A DNA stretch of 64,000 nt from Flavobacteriaceae bacterium MAR_2009_75 (GCA_002813285.1 PHTZ01000001.1:1673501-1737500); one strand, 5' to 3'; shown: positions 35,870 through 46,406, numbered from the stretch's first letter. A program made the numbers and translations. Notes: generated from the sequence alone by a model not told the origin.

Positions 35870-38800
35870 TTAATTCCAGAAATTTGCTAATAGTTCAGCT
35901 TGCTTTAGAACGGTATCTGTTGCCAACTTTTGTTGGTCTGGTGGATAACCGAATTTTCTAAGCGCACGTTTTACCATTACCTTTAATTTTGCCTTCACAC
36001 TTTCTTTTATTGTCCAATCTATAGTTGCATTGTTTTTAACTGTTTCTACCAAGTACACCGCTAATTCTTTCAAAATTTCATCCCCTAATACTTCTTTTGC
36101 ACTTTGGTTTTGTGAAATGGCATCATAGAATGCCAATTCATATTCGGTCAATCCTAAACTATCTCCACGCGTATCAGCTTCTTTTATTTGCTTTGCTAAT
36201 TCTATCAATTCTTGAATGACCTCAGCAGCAGTAAGTATTTTATTTTGATATTTCTTTATCGAGTTTTCAAGCATTTCCATTAAGGATTTACTTTGAATCA
36301 AGTTAGTTTTACTTCTTAGTTTTATTTCCTCACTTAAAAGTTTTTTTAATGTCTCTAATGCAATATTTTGATGTTGCATCCCTTTTATTTCCATCAAAAA
36401 CTCCTCTGAAAGTATAGAAATATCTGGTTTTCTAATACCTGCTGCATCAAACACGTCTATTACCTTGTCCGACACTAAAGCTTCATCGATCACCTGACGT
36501 ATGGCCGTTTCTAAATCTTCATCCGTCCTACCTATGCCTATTATGTCAAATTTGGATAATCTTGCTTTAACCGCTTGAAAAAATGAAACTTCTTCCTTGA
36601 CGTCCATAGCTTCATCGTGAGGTATTGCTATTGCAAATGCTTTAGACAAAGCTGTTACTTCATTTACAAATCGTTTTTTACCATCTTCTAAACTCAAAAT
36701 ATGTTCTTCTGCGATAAGGATTATTTTCAATTTTGTCCTAGTATCAGCCGTAAAATAATCTTCATAAAGCAAACCTCTATCTTTACCAATGTATGGTGCT
36801 GACGATTTATTTACTAAATTTTGTAATGCTTTGGAATATCTTCTTGCTGGCTTTTCTAAAAACATTTGAGATACGACTTCTATTTTTTCCAACATTAAGT
36901 TAACCGCTTGCTCTTGTGCAATAGTTGGGTCTCCTTTACCTCCGCTATCGCTGTAAAATGCTAAGGCTTTTTTAAGGTCTGATGCTATACCTAAATAATC
37001 TACCACTAATCCACCTGGTTTATCTTTATAAACTCTATTCACTCGTGCTATAGCCTGCATTAGATTATGACCTTTCATAGGTTTATCAATATACAAAGTG
37101 TGCATTGAAGGTGCGTCAAAACCTGTTAACCACATATCTCTAACAATAACTAATTTAAGTTCATCATTAGGGTCTTTCATACGTTCAGCTAGGGCTCTTC
37201 TTTGTTCCTTAGTAGTATGATGCCTCGCCATTTTTGGCCCATCAGATGATGCCGCTGTCATAATAACCTTTATTACTCCTTTATCTAAATCATTATTATG
37301 CCAGTCTGGTCGTATGTTGGTAATTTGATGATAGAGATCCGCAGCAATTCTACGAGACATCCCTACTATCATTCCTTTTCCCTCAAATACATTTTGACGT
37401 TCCGTAAAATGATTAACTATATCTTGAGCAATATTTTCAACTCTATTTTCACTGCCAATTAAGGCTTCTAATTGTGTCCACTTTGCCTTTGCCTTTTGGG
37501 TTTCACTAAGTTCTTCGTTTGCTAAATCTTCATCAAATTGCTCTACTAATCTTTTACCTTCCTCACTTAGATTGACCTTAGCTAATCTACTTTCGTAAAA
37601 TATTCTTACGGTCGCACCATCATCTACCGCTTGTGCTATGTCATAAATATCTACATAGCTCCCAAAAACCGCAGGCGTGTTTACATCTGTTCCTTCAATA
37701 GGTGTCCCAGTAAATCCTAAATAGGTTGCATTAGGTAAAGCATCACGCATATATTTTGCAAAACCATATACGATACGTTTCCCAATTACATTGCCATTTT
37801 CATCTGTATCATCTACTGTTTTTGCTTTAAAACCATATTGCGTTCTATGTGCTTCATCTGCAACTACAATAACATTTTTGCGGTCTGTTAGCTTTTCGTA
37901 AAGATTACCTTCTTCTGGTTGAAATTTTTGTATGGTAGTAAAAACAACCCCACCAGATGCCACTTTTAGTAATTCTTTTATGTGCTGTCTATCATTTGCT
38001 TGTACTGGCCTTTGTCTTAATAATTGTGTGGCTGAAGCAAATGTGTCAAACAACTGGTCATCTAAATCATTTCTGTCTGTAATTACCAATATGGTCGGAT
38101 TATTAAGGGCTTGGACAATTTTACCAGTGTAGAAAACCATTGATAACGATTTTCCAGAGCCTTGCGTATGCCATACAACACCACCCTTTCTATCTCCATC
38201 TTCTGCAGCAGCTATTTTACTACTTTCTACTGCTTTGTTAACTGCATAATACTGATGATAAGCTGCCACTTTTTTGACCGTATCAATAGTGGTGATGCCT
38301 GTCTTCAAATCTTCTTTTTTAGATTTTTCAAATACTATGAAATACCTAATAATATCAATAAGTGTCTTTTTATTTAACTGTCCTTGCACTAAAACTTCTA
38401 TTTCAGAATCTAAATGTGATGCTACTGTTTCTCCATCTTTAGTTTTCCAACTCATAAAACGAGAAAAACCCGCTGATAACGAACCTGATCTGGCCTCTAA
38501 ACCATCTGAGATTACACAAAGACTATTATAACTAAACAAACTTGGGATAGTTGCCTTATAAGTTTGCAATTGTTTGAAGGCTGATTTTACGGTTGCATTT
38601 TCATCTACTGCATTTTTTAACTCAATCACTACTAATGGCAGTCCATTAATAAACAGAATTACATCTGGTCTTTTTGTATGATTATCTTCTATTACGGTAA
38701 ACTGATTTGCGACTACAAACTCATTTTTTTCTACATCATCAAAATCTACTAACCAAACTATATCGCCACGAGATGCACCATCTTTTCTGTACAATACTTT

Positions 38801-39091
38801 GATGCCTTCTGTAAGCATTTTATGGAATATTTCATTGTTTACTAAAAGGTCAGGTGAGCTAATACGTATTACCTGATTAAATGCATCTAGTCTTGCTTCT
38901 TCAGGAATTAATGGATTGAGTTGTAGAATTGCTTCCTTTAATCGATTGTGTAACACTACATCTGCATAGCTTTCTCTTTCGGGAAATTCTCCATCGTGTG
39001 CTATTTCTGGACCATAGACATAGTTGTAACCTAAACCTTCTAATTCCTCAATTAGTAGTTGCTCAATGTCGTCTTCGAATAGTTTTGTCAT
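35870..39091 (-). CDS. hsdR: Type I restriction endonuclease subunit R
   Basis: A 1073-residue motor and nuclease subunit that translocates and cuts unmethylated DNA. The PD-(D/E)XK nuclease site is intact (D143, E157-L-K159 in RPDVILFINGLPLVVIELK). The helicase motor has Walker A at about 309-316 (TQGSGKS) and DEAH at 412-415 (VVADEAHRTQYG). Further SF2 motifs are TYLGFTGTPI and ARVNRVYKDKPGG. The C-terminal helical region is complete. Its ATG shares one base with the stop of the restored DUF262 frame, so the operon was originally tightly packed. Confidence 0.93.
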   Translation of the reverse strand: MTKLFEDDIEQLLIEELEGLGYNYVYGPEIAHDGEFPERESYADVVLHNRLKEAILQLNPLIPEEARLDAFNQVIRISSPDLLVNNEIFHKMLTEGIKVLYRKDGASRGDIVWLVDFDDVEKNEFVVANQFTVIEDNHTKRPDVILFINGLPLVVIELKNAVDENATVKSAFKQLQTYKATIPSLFSYNSLCVISDGLEARSGSLSAGFSRFMSWKTKDGETVASHLDSEIEVLVQGQLNKKTLIDIIRYFIVFEKSKKEDLKTGITTIDTVKKVAAYHQYYAVNKAVESSKIAAAEDGDRKGGVVWHTQGSGKSLSMVFYTGKIVQALNNPTILVITDRNDLDDQLFDTFASATQLLRQRPVQANDRQHIKELLKVASGGVVFTTIQKFQPEEGNLYEKLTDRKNVIVVADEAHRTQYGFKAKTVDDTDENGNVIGKRIVYGFAKYMRDALPNATYLGFTGTPIEGTDVNTPAVFGSYVDIYDIAQAVDDGATVRIFYESRLAKVNLSEEGKRLVEQFDEDLANEELSETQKAKAKWTQLEALIGSENRVENIAQDIVNHFTERQNVFEGKGMIVGMSRRIAADLYHQITNIRPDWHNNDLDKGVIKVIMTAASSDGPKMARHHTTKEQRRALAERMKDPNDELKLVIVRDMWLTGFDAPSMHTLYIDKPMKGHNLMQAIARVNRVYKDKPGGLVVDYLGIASDLKKALAFYSDSGGKGDPTIAQEQAVNLMLEKIEVVSQMFLEKPARRYSKALQNLVNKSSAPYIGKDRGLLYEDYFTADTRTKLKIILIAEEHILSLEDGKKRFVNEVTALSKAFAIAIPHDEAMDVKEEVSFFQAVKARLSKFDIIGIGRTDEDLETAIRQVIDEALVSDKVIDVFDAAGIRKPDISILSEEFLMEIKGMQHQNIALETLKKLLSEEIKLRSKTNLIQSKSLMEMLENSIKKYQNKILTAAEVIQELIELAKQIKEADTRGDSLGLTEYELAFYDAISQNQSAKEVLGDEILKELAVYLVETVKNNATIDWTIKESVKAKLKVMVKRALRKFGYPPDQQKLATDTVLKQAELLANFWN

Positions 39092-40876
39092 TATATACCG
39101 TAATGTGCTTTGATAATACTTACAAGCTGGTTATGATTATTCTTTAACTCCGTAATTGTCCATTGTGGTTTTTGCATAATCCTAATTGAATTAGGAAATG
39201 TTTCAATACTGTTTTTAAAATACTTTGCCTTTTTATCACTAAAATCTAAATCTTCCCTGACCAGAATTTTTACGCCTACTTATCAAAACTAAATTTCCTA
39301 ATTTATGCGTCCATTCTTCTTTTTCTTCTTTTGTAAAATCCATATTCCATTGACTATCACCATTAGGTGTTTGAGGTAATACGTGTTCTACCGTCATTTG
39401 ACCATAAGAATTTCTTCTTTCAGAATATAATGGTCCATCTAATAGAAAATCTACTTTACGAAGTAGGTAACGTGCAAATCTTCTTCCATAAATCGTACTA
39501 TGCTCTAATTGATTTAAAAACTCAGAACTATTAAATTGAAACACGCTTGAATTGAAAAGCATATCAATTTTAGCATCAACATTTTCTTCAGGAGCAGCAA
39601 CTTCCTCAATTTTTTTGAGAATTGAATTCATTGCTTCAATTCTTGTAGTGGGTGTTTCTCTTGCAATCCAATCTCCAGAAAATTTATTATCCAAATGCTT
39701 CAGAAATTCATAGATTTTAGTATCCCCGAAATGCTTACGATATACCAAGAGTGAAGGAATCCAAATATCGGATAATGCGGTGTCTTGCAATACACTAACA
39801 AGGTTATCAAATGCCCAATTATTCTTATTTAAATAATTACTACCATCAAAAATTTTATCAAAATGACCTTTGTAGCTTTCTATTAAATCAAAAGTAGCAT
39901 CTCCCTTTGTTAGTAGTGGCGTAGCTTGCTCAAACTTTTTAGTACTTTGATTATAGAATTTAGGTGCATAAATATTGTCTTCAAATTCTTTTAGTAAATT
40001 ATAGCGAGCTTTTCCTTTTACTAAAATGGTACGTATGTAGGATAGAAACTGGTCAAAATCTTCTCCTAACTCTCCTTCTAACTCCTCCCAAAACTTAGCA
40101 TAACCAGCTTGTTTTGCAGGTGTACTTACTTCTTTAAGATTGTGCGCTTTAAGAATGTCACTATTTCTTAGTTTGATACCTCTGTCATTCAAAACAGTAA
40201 ATAGTCTAAACGCATCTTCTAATTCACCACTTGCCACATAAACAAGTACAACGTTTTTACGTAAGTATGGAAACAATGTATCTACTTCTGTATTATTCTC
40301 GTCTATAATCCATTTTTGCATTATTATTATAGCGTGAGACATATTGCGTATGGAAACATCTTTTGAAGTTGCAGCGAGGTGTTTAAGCTCATTGATGGCT
40401 AAAGTTCCATCTTTAGGTTTTATATATTTATCTACAAATTTTGCTACCTCAGAACGGATTGCAAACTCTACTCGCATACGCTCCGGAATACCATCATCTG
40501 GATTGCCTTCTTGAAAAATCACTTTTTCACAAGAGCCTTTGCGTGAGCTATTTTTAGTTTTATCTCTTATTACTGCGTGAAGTAGGTACAAGGTTGTTAA
40601 TCGTTGTTGTCCATCTAAAACCGCATTTTCAATATATGCCGTATCATCGTGTACTTTGTCTTGGCAATGCAGTACTAACGAGCCTAAAAAATATTGACTT
40701 TTTGGTGTATTAACTGCTGCGTGTGCAATATCATCTAAAAGTGTAGATATTTGGTCTTCACCCCAAACATATGGTCTTTGATAATCTGGTATGCTAAACC
40801 ACATATCTTCTGCAAAGACGTCTTTAATTGCTATTTTACTTGTGGTAATTTGTTTACCTGCTACTTCTATTGACAT
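39091..40876 (-). pseudogene. DUF262/DUF1524 (HNH) protein gene with 3' frameshift
   Basis: A GmrSD-like protein. The DUF262 domain carries IPDYQRPYVWGEDQ and DGQQRLTTL; the DUF1524 HNH domain carries TVEHVLPQTPNG and LGNLVLISRRKNS. The uninterrupted frame stops at 39239 after 545 residues. A one-base shift near 39255-39262 restores a further ~50 residues (DLDFSDKKAKYFKNS ... LVSIIKAHYGI) that end at 39091, exactly at the hsdR start. The break falls in the HNH domain, C-terminal to its catalytic His. A real frameshift or a sequence error are both possible. DUF262 proteins often act in phage restriction alongside type I systems. Confidence 0.75.
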
Positions 40877-40915
40877 TATTAAGTTTATATGAATTTTAAA
40901 TAAATTATTCTCGAA

Positions 40916-43045
40916 TTAAATAGCACCCCAAAGTTTATCCAAAACTCTCTCAGAGGGAACTAAAAATAATTTTGATGAAAGCTTTTCCTTATCTAAACCT
41001 CTTCCTTCCCTTGCACCACCTTTTAAAATGTCAGTTTGCTCCATCAATTTCAACCTCATAATACCTCCCACGATTAGCCCAATTCTAATATCTAAAGGTG
41101 CAAAAACATGATATGCACCGCTAAAAGCACCTTGTTTGTGTTTGAACACATCTAAATTGGGTATTTGTCTACTTAAGCCAAAAACCATATCTCCCTCTAA
41201 TGCTACTTTGTAATTTAAATTACTTTTAGCCAGTTCTTTTGAAAAATTACCTTCTCGTGTTTGAATTCCACTATTTGTAACACTGTATATCTTCGGGCAA
41301 AAACCAAAATCTTTGACTCTCAGTTTTCTCTCTACAAATAAATCGCCAAATCGTTTATCTTCCCAATCGTTATTATTCAATAAACCACTAGAATTTTCAA
41401 ACTGTCTTTCGAGAAAGTAATTATTAATTAACGCATTATAGAGGTCAACTGACAGTTCTGACAAAGTTGAGGATGCTTTAGTTATTGAATTAACAAAACC
41501 TATCTTTAAATTGTTACTTTTTTTTAATGAATCAAATAGATTGTCAGAGCTATCATTTATTTTATCAACACAATCAGAGATTATATTTTGAAATTCATTG
41601 TTACCCAAAGAAATTTTCAAATCAACTTTTTGTTCAGCGGGTTCTATATATCTATTTGGTGATAAATTATAATTATTAGCCTCGACAAGTTCATATTTTG
41701 CGGACTTGCAAAAACCAAATTCATCCTTATATAATTTATCTCTTTTTTTCCACTTATGGTATGTGGCTGTAACCTTAGAGATATCTGCTCGAGTTAATAC
41801 TCTGCTGTTACGTTTAATTAATTTGCCTAAGTGAGAAGTATCCATGAAAAGTATTTCCTCAGTTCTATTTCTATTATTGCCATTTGTTTTATTTTTGGTT
41901 AAAAACCAAATGCAAGCCTTTATTTGAGTATTTGAAAACAAGTGTGATGGTAATTGAACTATACATTCAACTAAATCATTCTCTATAAAAGATTTTCTGA
42001 TAGAGTATTCCTCTGAATAAAGTGTTGACAATGATGTGTCTGCTAATAAAACACCAGCAGTACCTTTAGGTGCTAAATGATAAACAATGTGTTGTAGCCA
42101 TGCGTAATTTGCGTTTGTACTTGGTGGTACACCAAAATTCCATCTACTATCTTTTCTAAGTAATTCACCACTCCAATCATCATCATTGAATGGTGGATTT
42201 GCTAGTATAAAATCTACCTTTACATCTTTAAGCTCATTTCTTAAAAAAGAACCTTCATTATTCCATTTTACTTGTGAACTATCTATACCACGTATAGCTA
42301 AATTCATTTTAGCTAACCTCCAGGTAGTTTGATTGCTTTCTTGCCCATATATTGAAATATCATTCACACTACCTTGATGCTCTTTTACAAAATTTTCACT
42401 TTGAACAAACATACCACCACTACCACAACAGGGGTCCATTACCCTTCCTTTGTATGGCTCTAACATTTCAACAAGTAGTTCTACGATACTTCGAGGTGTA
42501 TAAAACTGCCCTCCTTTTTTACCTTCTGCAAGTGCAAACTCACCCAAAAAATATTCAAAAACTTCTCCTAAAATATCTATACTCTCTTTTTCTGTCTTAT
42601 CAAATGCTATATTACTGATTAAGTCTACCAATGACCCTAAACTTGTTACATCTAAATTATCTTTAGCGTAAACTTTAGGCAAAACCCCTTTAAGCCTTGA
42701 ATTTTCTTTCTCAATAGCATCCATAGCAGTATCAATGAACTTACCAATCTGATGCTTTTTCGCATTATTTTTAAGAAAACTCCATCGTGATTCAGTCGGT
42801 ACAAAAAAAACATTTTCTCCTTTATACTCATCCTTATCTTCAGGGTCTGCACCTTCATATTCGCCTTTACCTTCCGCTAACTTCGTATATAAATCTTCAA
42901 AAGCCTCTGAAATGTAACGTAAGAATATTAATCCCAATACAACGTGTTTATATTCTGCTGCATCAATATTTTTTCTAAGTTTGTTCGCTGATGCCCATAA
43001 AACTTTTTTTAGAGGCTCATCCTTTGCGGTTTTGGTCTTTGCCAT
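40916..43045 (-). CDS. hsdM: Type I N6-adenine methyltransferase fused to a single target-recognition domain (HsdM-half HsdS)
   Basis: A 709-residue protein with the N-terminal HsdM helical domain (about 10-150) and the methylase core. Motif I is at 204-211 (DPCCGSGG) and motif IV at 283-286 (NPPF). At about residue 557 the HsdM part gives way to an HsdS-like target-recognition domain (NNNDWEDKRFGDLF ... VPSERVLDKLWGAI) that ends after one copy. No separate hsdS is present. A half-S domain fused to M can work as a dimer that reads a symmetric site, so the enzyme may still be active. It lies 4 bp after the XRE gene and 39 bp before the DUF262 gene. Confidence 0.85.
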   Translation of the reverse strand: MAKTKTAKDEPLKKVLWASANKLRKNIDAAEYKHVVLGLIFLRYISEAFEDLYTKLAEGKGEYEGADPEDKDEYKGENVFFVPTESRWSFLKNNAKKHQIGKFIDTAMDAIEKENSRLKGVLPKVYAKDNLDVTSLGSLVDLISNIAFDKTEKESIDILGEVFEYFLGEFALAEGKKGGQFYTPRSIVELLVEMLEPYKGRVMDPCCGSGGMFVQSENFVKEHQGSVNDISIYGQESNQTTWRLAKMNLAIRGIDSSQVKWNNEGSFLRNELKDVKVDFILANPPFNDDDWSGELLRKDSRWNFGVPPSTNANYAWLQHIVYHLAPKGTAGVLLADTSLSTLYSEEYSIRKSFIENDLVECIVQLPSHLFSNTQIKACIWFLTKNKTNGNNRNRTEEILFMDTSHLGKLIKRNSRVLTRADISKVTATYHKWKKRDKLYKDEFGFCKSAKYELVEANNYNLSPNRYIEPAEQKVDLKISLGNNEFQNIISDCVDKINDSSDNLFDSLKKSNNLKIGFVNSITKASSTLSELSVDLYNALINNYFLERQFENSSGLLNNNDWEDKRFGDLFVERKLRVKDFGFCPKIYSVTNSGIQTREGNFSKELAKSNLNYKVALEGDMVFGLSRQIPNLDVFKHKQGAFSGAYHVFAPLDIRIGLIVGGIMRLKLMEQTDILKGGAREGRGLDKEKLSSKLFLVPSERVLDKLWGAI

Positions 43046-43049
43046 TCAT

Positions 43050-43247
43050 TTAATTGTTGGTAGTTGTAACTAATAATTCTTTTGCATCTATCTGTAAGAT
43101 TTTAGCAATCTCAAAAAGTGTTTCTAAGCTGGGTTGTGTACGGTTTTGCACATACCCATTAACTGTGTTAAAACTCTTGCCTAATCGCTCTGCAAGCCAT
43201 ACTTGTTTAATACCTTTCTCTTCCAGAACTTCTTTAATTCTGTTCAT
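43050..43247 (-). CDS. Small XRE regulator of the restriction operon
   Basis: A 65-residue HTH protein (IKEVLEEKGIKQVWLAERLG ... NTVNGYVQNRTQPSLETLFEIA). It is first in the minus-strand restriction operon, 4 bp before hsdM. This is typical of controller-like regulators that delay restriction until methylation is established. Confidence 0.85.
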   Translation of the reverse strand: MNRIKEVLEEKGIKQVWLAERLGKSFNTVNGYVQNRTQPSLETLFEIAKILQIDAKELLVTTTNN

Positions 43248-43631
43248 AATCTTAAACTAAAACATTCTAAATATACATCATTATAGTAACAAAAAATACA
43301 TCGCATTACGTTATGTTTAGTCAAAAAGGTTTAATTGCGATGCTAATTTTTATCAATTAACTAAATTGCTAAAGAAAATATTAAGACGTTATATGCGATT
43401 AATTATTCTATGAAGATTATACTACTTATGGAAGACTTCATGTATGTATATAATATTGATAATCGCAGTTGTAGGTAATAAATTAATAAACATCATTTTT
43501 TCCCACTCTTAACGCTATGCCAATAAAAAAATCTAGATTAGAATTGAACTCCCTGAAATCAGTTTCAAAAAGTAGAGCTTTTTGTAAAGAGTTCTAGTAA
43601 GTGATTTATTCTGAATTCTAACCGGAGTGTT
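43248..43631. other. Gene-free junction between restriction and mobilisation modules
   Basis: 384 bp without a gene. It must hold the restriction-operon promoter (minus strand) and the 3' end of the relaxase gene. TTTGTAAAGAGTT at 43581-43593 is the reverse complement of 34407-34419 at the other edge of the module; this may be chance. Confidence 0.35.
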
Positions 43632-45923
43632 TCAAATAAAATTACTCTTGTACCTCCCATAATCCGTAAGCTCATCCCGGAAACCATTAAAAATCTCCTC
43701 CTCACGGTAGCTAGATTTCCCCAGCAATGCGCTAAATGCATAGACGCTTCTTCTCAAAAGACGGGCATGTTTTACGTTTATTCTTTGATTGGCGGCAACA
43801 GCTATTTTTCCTCGAAGCCCATTGCCCATATGGAACTCCAAAATATCTTGTGGCAGATTAGGTCGAATACTGTCATTGACTATCATAAATGCGGCCTTGT
43901 CATACAATTGCTTTTCGATTAGGTAAGAGACCCATAGGTTTTTAAGATTACCTTGTCCTTGGCTTGTAATCTTATCAAGTATCGCTCTCTGACCGTTGAG
44001 TATAGTATCCAGACCTTTCAAGGCAAAAAGATACTTTTCGGTTTTGGGTACGAGCGGTACGCCAACGGGGAATTTTGAGTAAATGGAGTGCAAGAAAAGA
44101 CTGTTATCCTTTCGTAGAAAATAAAAACCCTTGGCATTGAACAACCGGATATAATCTTTGGCCGACTTCTCAAAGGGTATATGTAGTTTTTCTGCGGTTT
44201 CCCGAAATGCTCCCAGACTCAATTCCTCAAATGCTTGGCGGTTTTTATCGGACATGGTTCCATACAACTTCGGAAAGATTATTGGAAGGAAAAAAGAGCT
44301 GCCATTTATATCCACCTGTTTTAAGGGCACGTCATTGATCAGTGCATGGAGTACCTTTTCATTCTGACTAATAAATCCAGTGGAAACATAGGAATTGGTA
44401 GTATCGGGCAGAACGAAGTTGGAAAGGACCAAAGGACTTTGGTGCCTGTTGGAATTGAGATATGCTATCTGTCCACGAACATATTTTACCCCTAGACTTT
44501 GTAAAAGTTCGAAAAGAATACCCTTGTCCGATTTAACATCAAAAATACCCTTGTTGAGCACTTTTTTGATCAAAACGGCTTTTTGATTCAGCACTTCCTG
44601 TTCCTTCCTACTTTCGATGGCATAAATCGTCTGCTTCGTTTGTTGTAATTCCGAATGAATATGGGACACCAATTGTCTTGGATTTTGTTGGAGGTACGTA
44701 TTCAAGAACGCAAAACGCTCCGAAGATTGGATAATAGGTAACAGCGCATTGGGCTTTATTCTCCGGACAAATTCCGACAATAAGTCTTCTTTGTAGCCGT
44801 TCAAATAGGCGGTATAAAAAGCATTTTTAATCAGCTTCCTGACTTCCAAAACCATTTGGTTGCTCCTTGTATCCAATTCGGTTTTGACACCGTTACCGTC
44901 ATTAGTGAACACAGGATTAGCCTCAAAACCTATCTGCGAACTAATTTCGGAGTCGTTGAATACATAGCCGGATTTGTCGAAAATCGTAAAACCCAAGGGC
45001 CTGCCTTCGTCATTAAATCGAACCTTGGCATCTATTTTTTGGTATGATTTTAAAATATGGGGGAGGTCTTCCGGTTTTATACTTTTAAAAAATTGAAAGG
45101 TAGTTAACAGTTGTTTTTCTAAACGTTTTTTGTACCTGGGCAACAATTTCGATTGCGACTGCCGATTGAAAATAGCCTGAAGTTTCGGGCCGCTTAATCT
45201 TGGGTGGACTGTATACCCATCGATAAATCGCGATTTATAACCATTATCAATGGCAATTCCATACGAAACACCGGTACGGCCCGAGCGATTTGTTGTTTGT
45301 TTTACGGAGATATGATAGGGTGCCACCAATTGTGCAAGCTCCTTAAAGCTGCGGACTTTGTGCTTTTGAAGGGTACTGTTCAAAATATCCTGAATGTAGA
45401 ACTTTACTCCATTGGAATCATCCTGTTTAATTTCTGGCAAACGATATAGAGGTAATTCTTTGATTGATTTTGTTTCTGGGGAGGGCGATAATCCATATTG
45501 TTCTTCCAGGTATTTTTGGGTAGCAACATTACGCCTAAAATCATGCGAAAGGTCAATTAAATTTCCATTTTCTTTTACCGTGGTGGATATGATATGAACG
45601 TGTTGATGTTTGGTATCGAAGTGACGGACAACCACAAATGGCTGTTCTCCGTAACCCATATTTTCCATGTAGTGCTTGGAGAGTTCATAGAAGTCCGAAT
45701 CTCTCAATTTTTCGCCATGAGGTAAATTTATTGAAATGTGAACATATCGTTTTTGTGACCCGTGACGACCTCCTAAATGATGTAAGATTCTTGCAAATTG
45801 TTCTTTGGAAGTATTCGTTTTAGAATAGGTATTTCGAAATCCGAGTACGCGAATTTTGTTCTTGCCGAACACATAATTAACAACGCCGTGTACCTTATCC
45901 CTATATAAAATTCGTGCAATCAT
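43632..45923 (-). CDS. Conjugative relaxase (relaxase/mobilisation nuclease domain)
   Basis: A 763-residue relaxase that nicks oriT and pilots the strand. The N-terminal nuclease domain (about 1-130) has the metal-binding histidines H106-Q-H108-V-H110 (KHQHVHIISTT). A candidate nucleophile Tyr lies in the first ~35 residues (Y17, Y33). Residues 240-763 form a long unassigned C-terminal region. It overlaps the MobC-type gene by 4 bp, so the pair is coupled. This is the usual Bacteroidota mobilisation arrangement. Confidence 0.88.
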   Translation of the reverse strand: MIARILYRDKVHGVVNYVFGKNKIRVLGFRNTYSKTNTSKEQFARILHHLGGRHGSQKRYVHISINLPHGEKLRDSDFYELSKHYMENMGYGEQPFVVVRHFDTKHQHVHIISTTVKENGNLIDLSHDFRRNVATQKYLEEQYGLSPSPETKSIKELPLYRLPEIKQDDSNGVKFYIQDILNSTLQKHKVRSFKELAQLVAPYHISVKQTTNRSGRTGVSYGIAIDNGYKSRFIDGYTVHPRLSGPKLQAIFNRQSQSKLLPRYKKRLEKQLLTTFQFFKSIKPEDLPHILKSYQKIDAKVRFNDEGRPLGFTIFDKSGYVFNDSEISSQIGFEANPVFTNDGNGVKTELDTRSNQMVLEVRKLIKNAFYTAYLNGYKEDLLSEFVRRIKPNALLPIIQSSERFAFLNTYLQQNPRQLVSHIHSELQQTKQTIYAIESRKEQEVLNQKAVLIKKVLNKGIFDVKSDKGILFELLQSLGVKYVRGQIAYLNSNRHQSPLVLSNFVLPDTTNSYVSTGFISQNEKVLHALINDVPLKQVDINGSSFFLPIIFPKLYGTMSDKNRQAFEELSLGAFRETAEKLHIPFEKSAKDYIRLFNAKGFYFLRKDNSLFLHSIYSKFPVGVPLVPKTEKYLFALKGLDTILNGQRAILDKITSQGQGNLKNLWVSYLIEKQLYDKAAFMIVNDSIRPNLPQDILEFHMGNGLRGKIAVAANQRINVKHARLLRRSVYAFSALLGKSSYREEEIFNGFRDELTDYGRYKSNFI

Positions 45924-46306
45924 CTACGTATATTTTCATCCATAAGCGAAAAAATCTTGCCCATTAATTCATTTGATTTTTTCATTTCCATTTCCAGATT
46001 TGAGTTCGGACTTCTCAAATTTTTGTAATTGGCGACTTTTATAAGTTGATTGATGTTAGTCCCGATTTTATTTATTTGATAGGTAAGGTTTGAAATAGAA
46101 TCCGATATTTGAGTTTCAACGACCGCTTTGTCCTGCAAAATCAACCGCCTTAAAAACGGCCCCAACACACCTCTTTTTTTCAAATCCAGATTGTAGGATT
46201 CCAATAACATCTCGATGGACTTCATTTCAGTATCATTAAAACGCAGATTTACGGTATGCTCTCTTTTATGTTTACCTAATGGTTTTCTTCCTACTTTCTT
46301 TCGCAT
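45920..46306 (-). CDS. MobC-type relaxosome accessory protein
   Basis: A 128-residue DNA-binding partner of the relaxase. It has a basic N-terminus (MRKKVGRKPLGKHKREHTV), a ribbon-helix-helix-like start (VNLRFNDTEMKSIEMLL), and the family's LTYQINKIGTNINQLIKVAN near residues 83-103. It is the first gene of the mob operon. Inverted repeats upstream are its likely binding site. Confidence 0.85.
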   Translation of the reverse strand: MRKKVGRKPLGKHKREHTVNLRFNDTEMKSIEMLLESYNLDLKKRGVLGPFLRRLILQDKAVVETQISDSISNLTYQINKIGTNINQLIKVANYKNLRSPNSNLEMEMKKSNELMGKIFSLMDENIRR

Positions 46307-46344
46307 CGATCAATACCGATTTTTTCAGATTATTTACATTTTTC

Positions 46345-46406
46345 ACTTCGCCAGAAGTAGTCATTTTAAGTGCCTTAAAATATAACTTGCTATCCGCTTT
46401 GCAGAT
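46345..46406. other. Candidate oriT: three adjacent inverted repeats
   Basis: Within 62 bp upstream of mobC: ACTTC-GCCA-GAAGT (46345-46358), TTTTAAG-TGC-CTTAAAA (46364-46380) and ATCCGC-TTT-GCAGAT (46392-46406, one mismatch pair). Clustered inverted repeats just 5' of relaxosome genes are the usual setting of oriT. The nick site cannot be read from sequence alone. Confidence 0.45.

Noticed and set aside
34407-43593. 13-bp inverted repeat (AACTCTTTACAAA) at both edges of the restriction module
   Set aside because: In AT-rich DNA of this length several such matches are expected by chance, and no target duplication or longer match was found.
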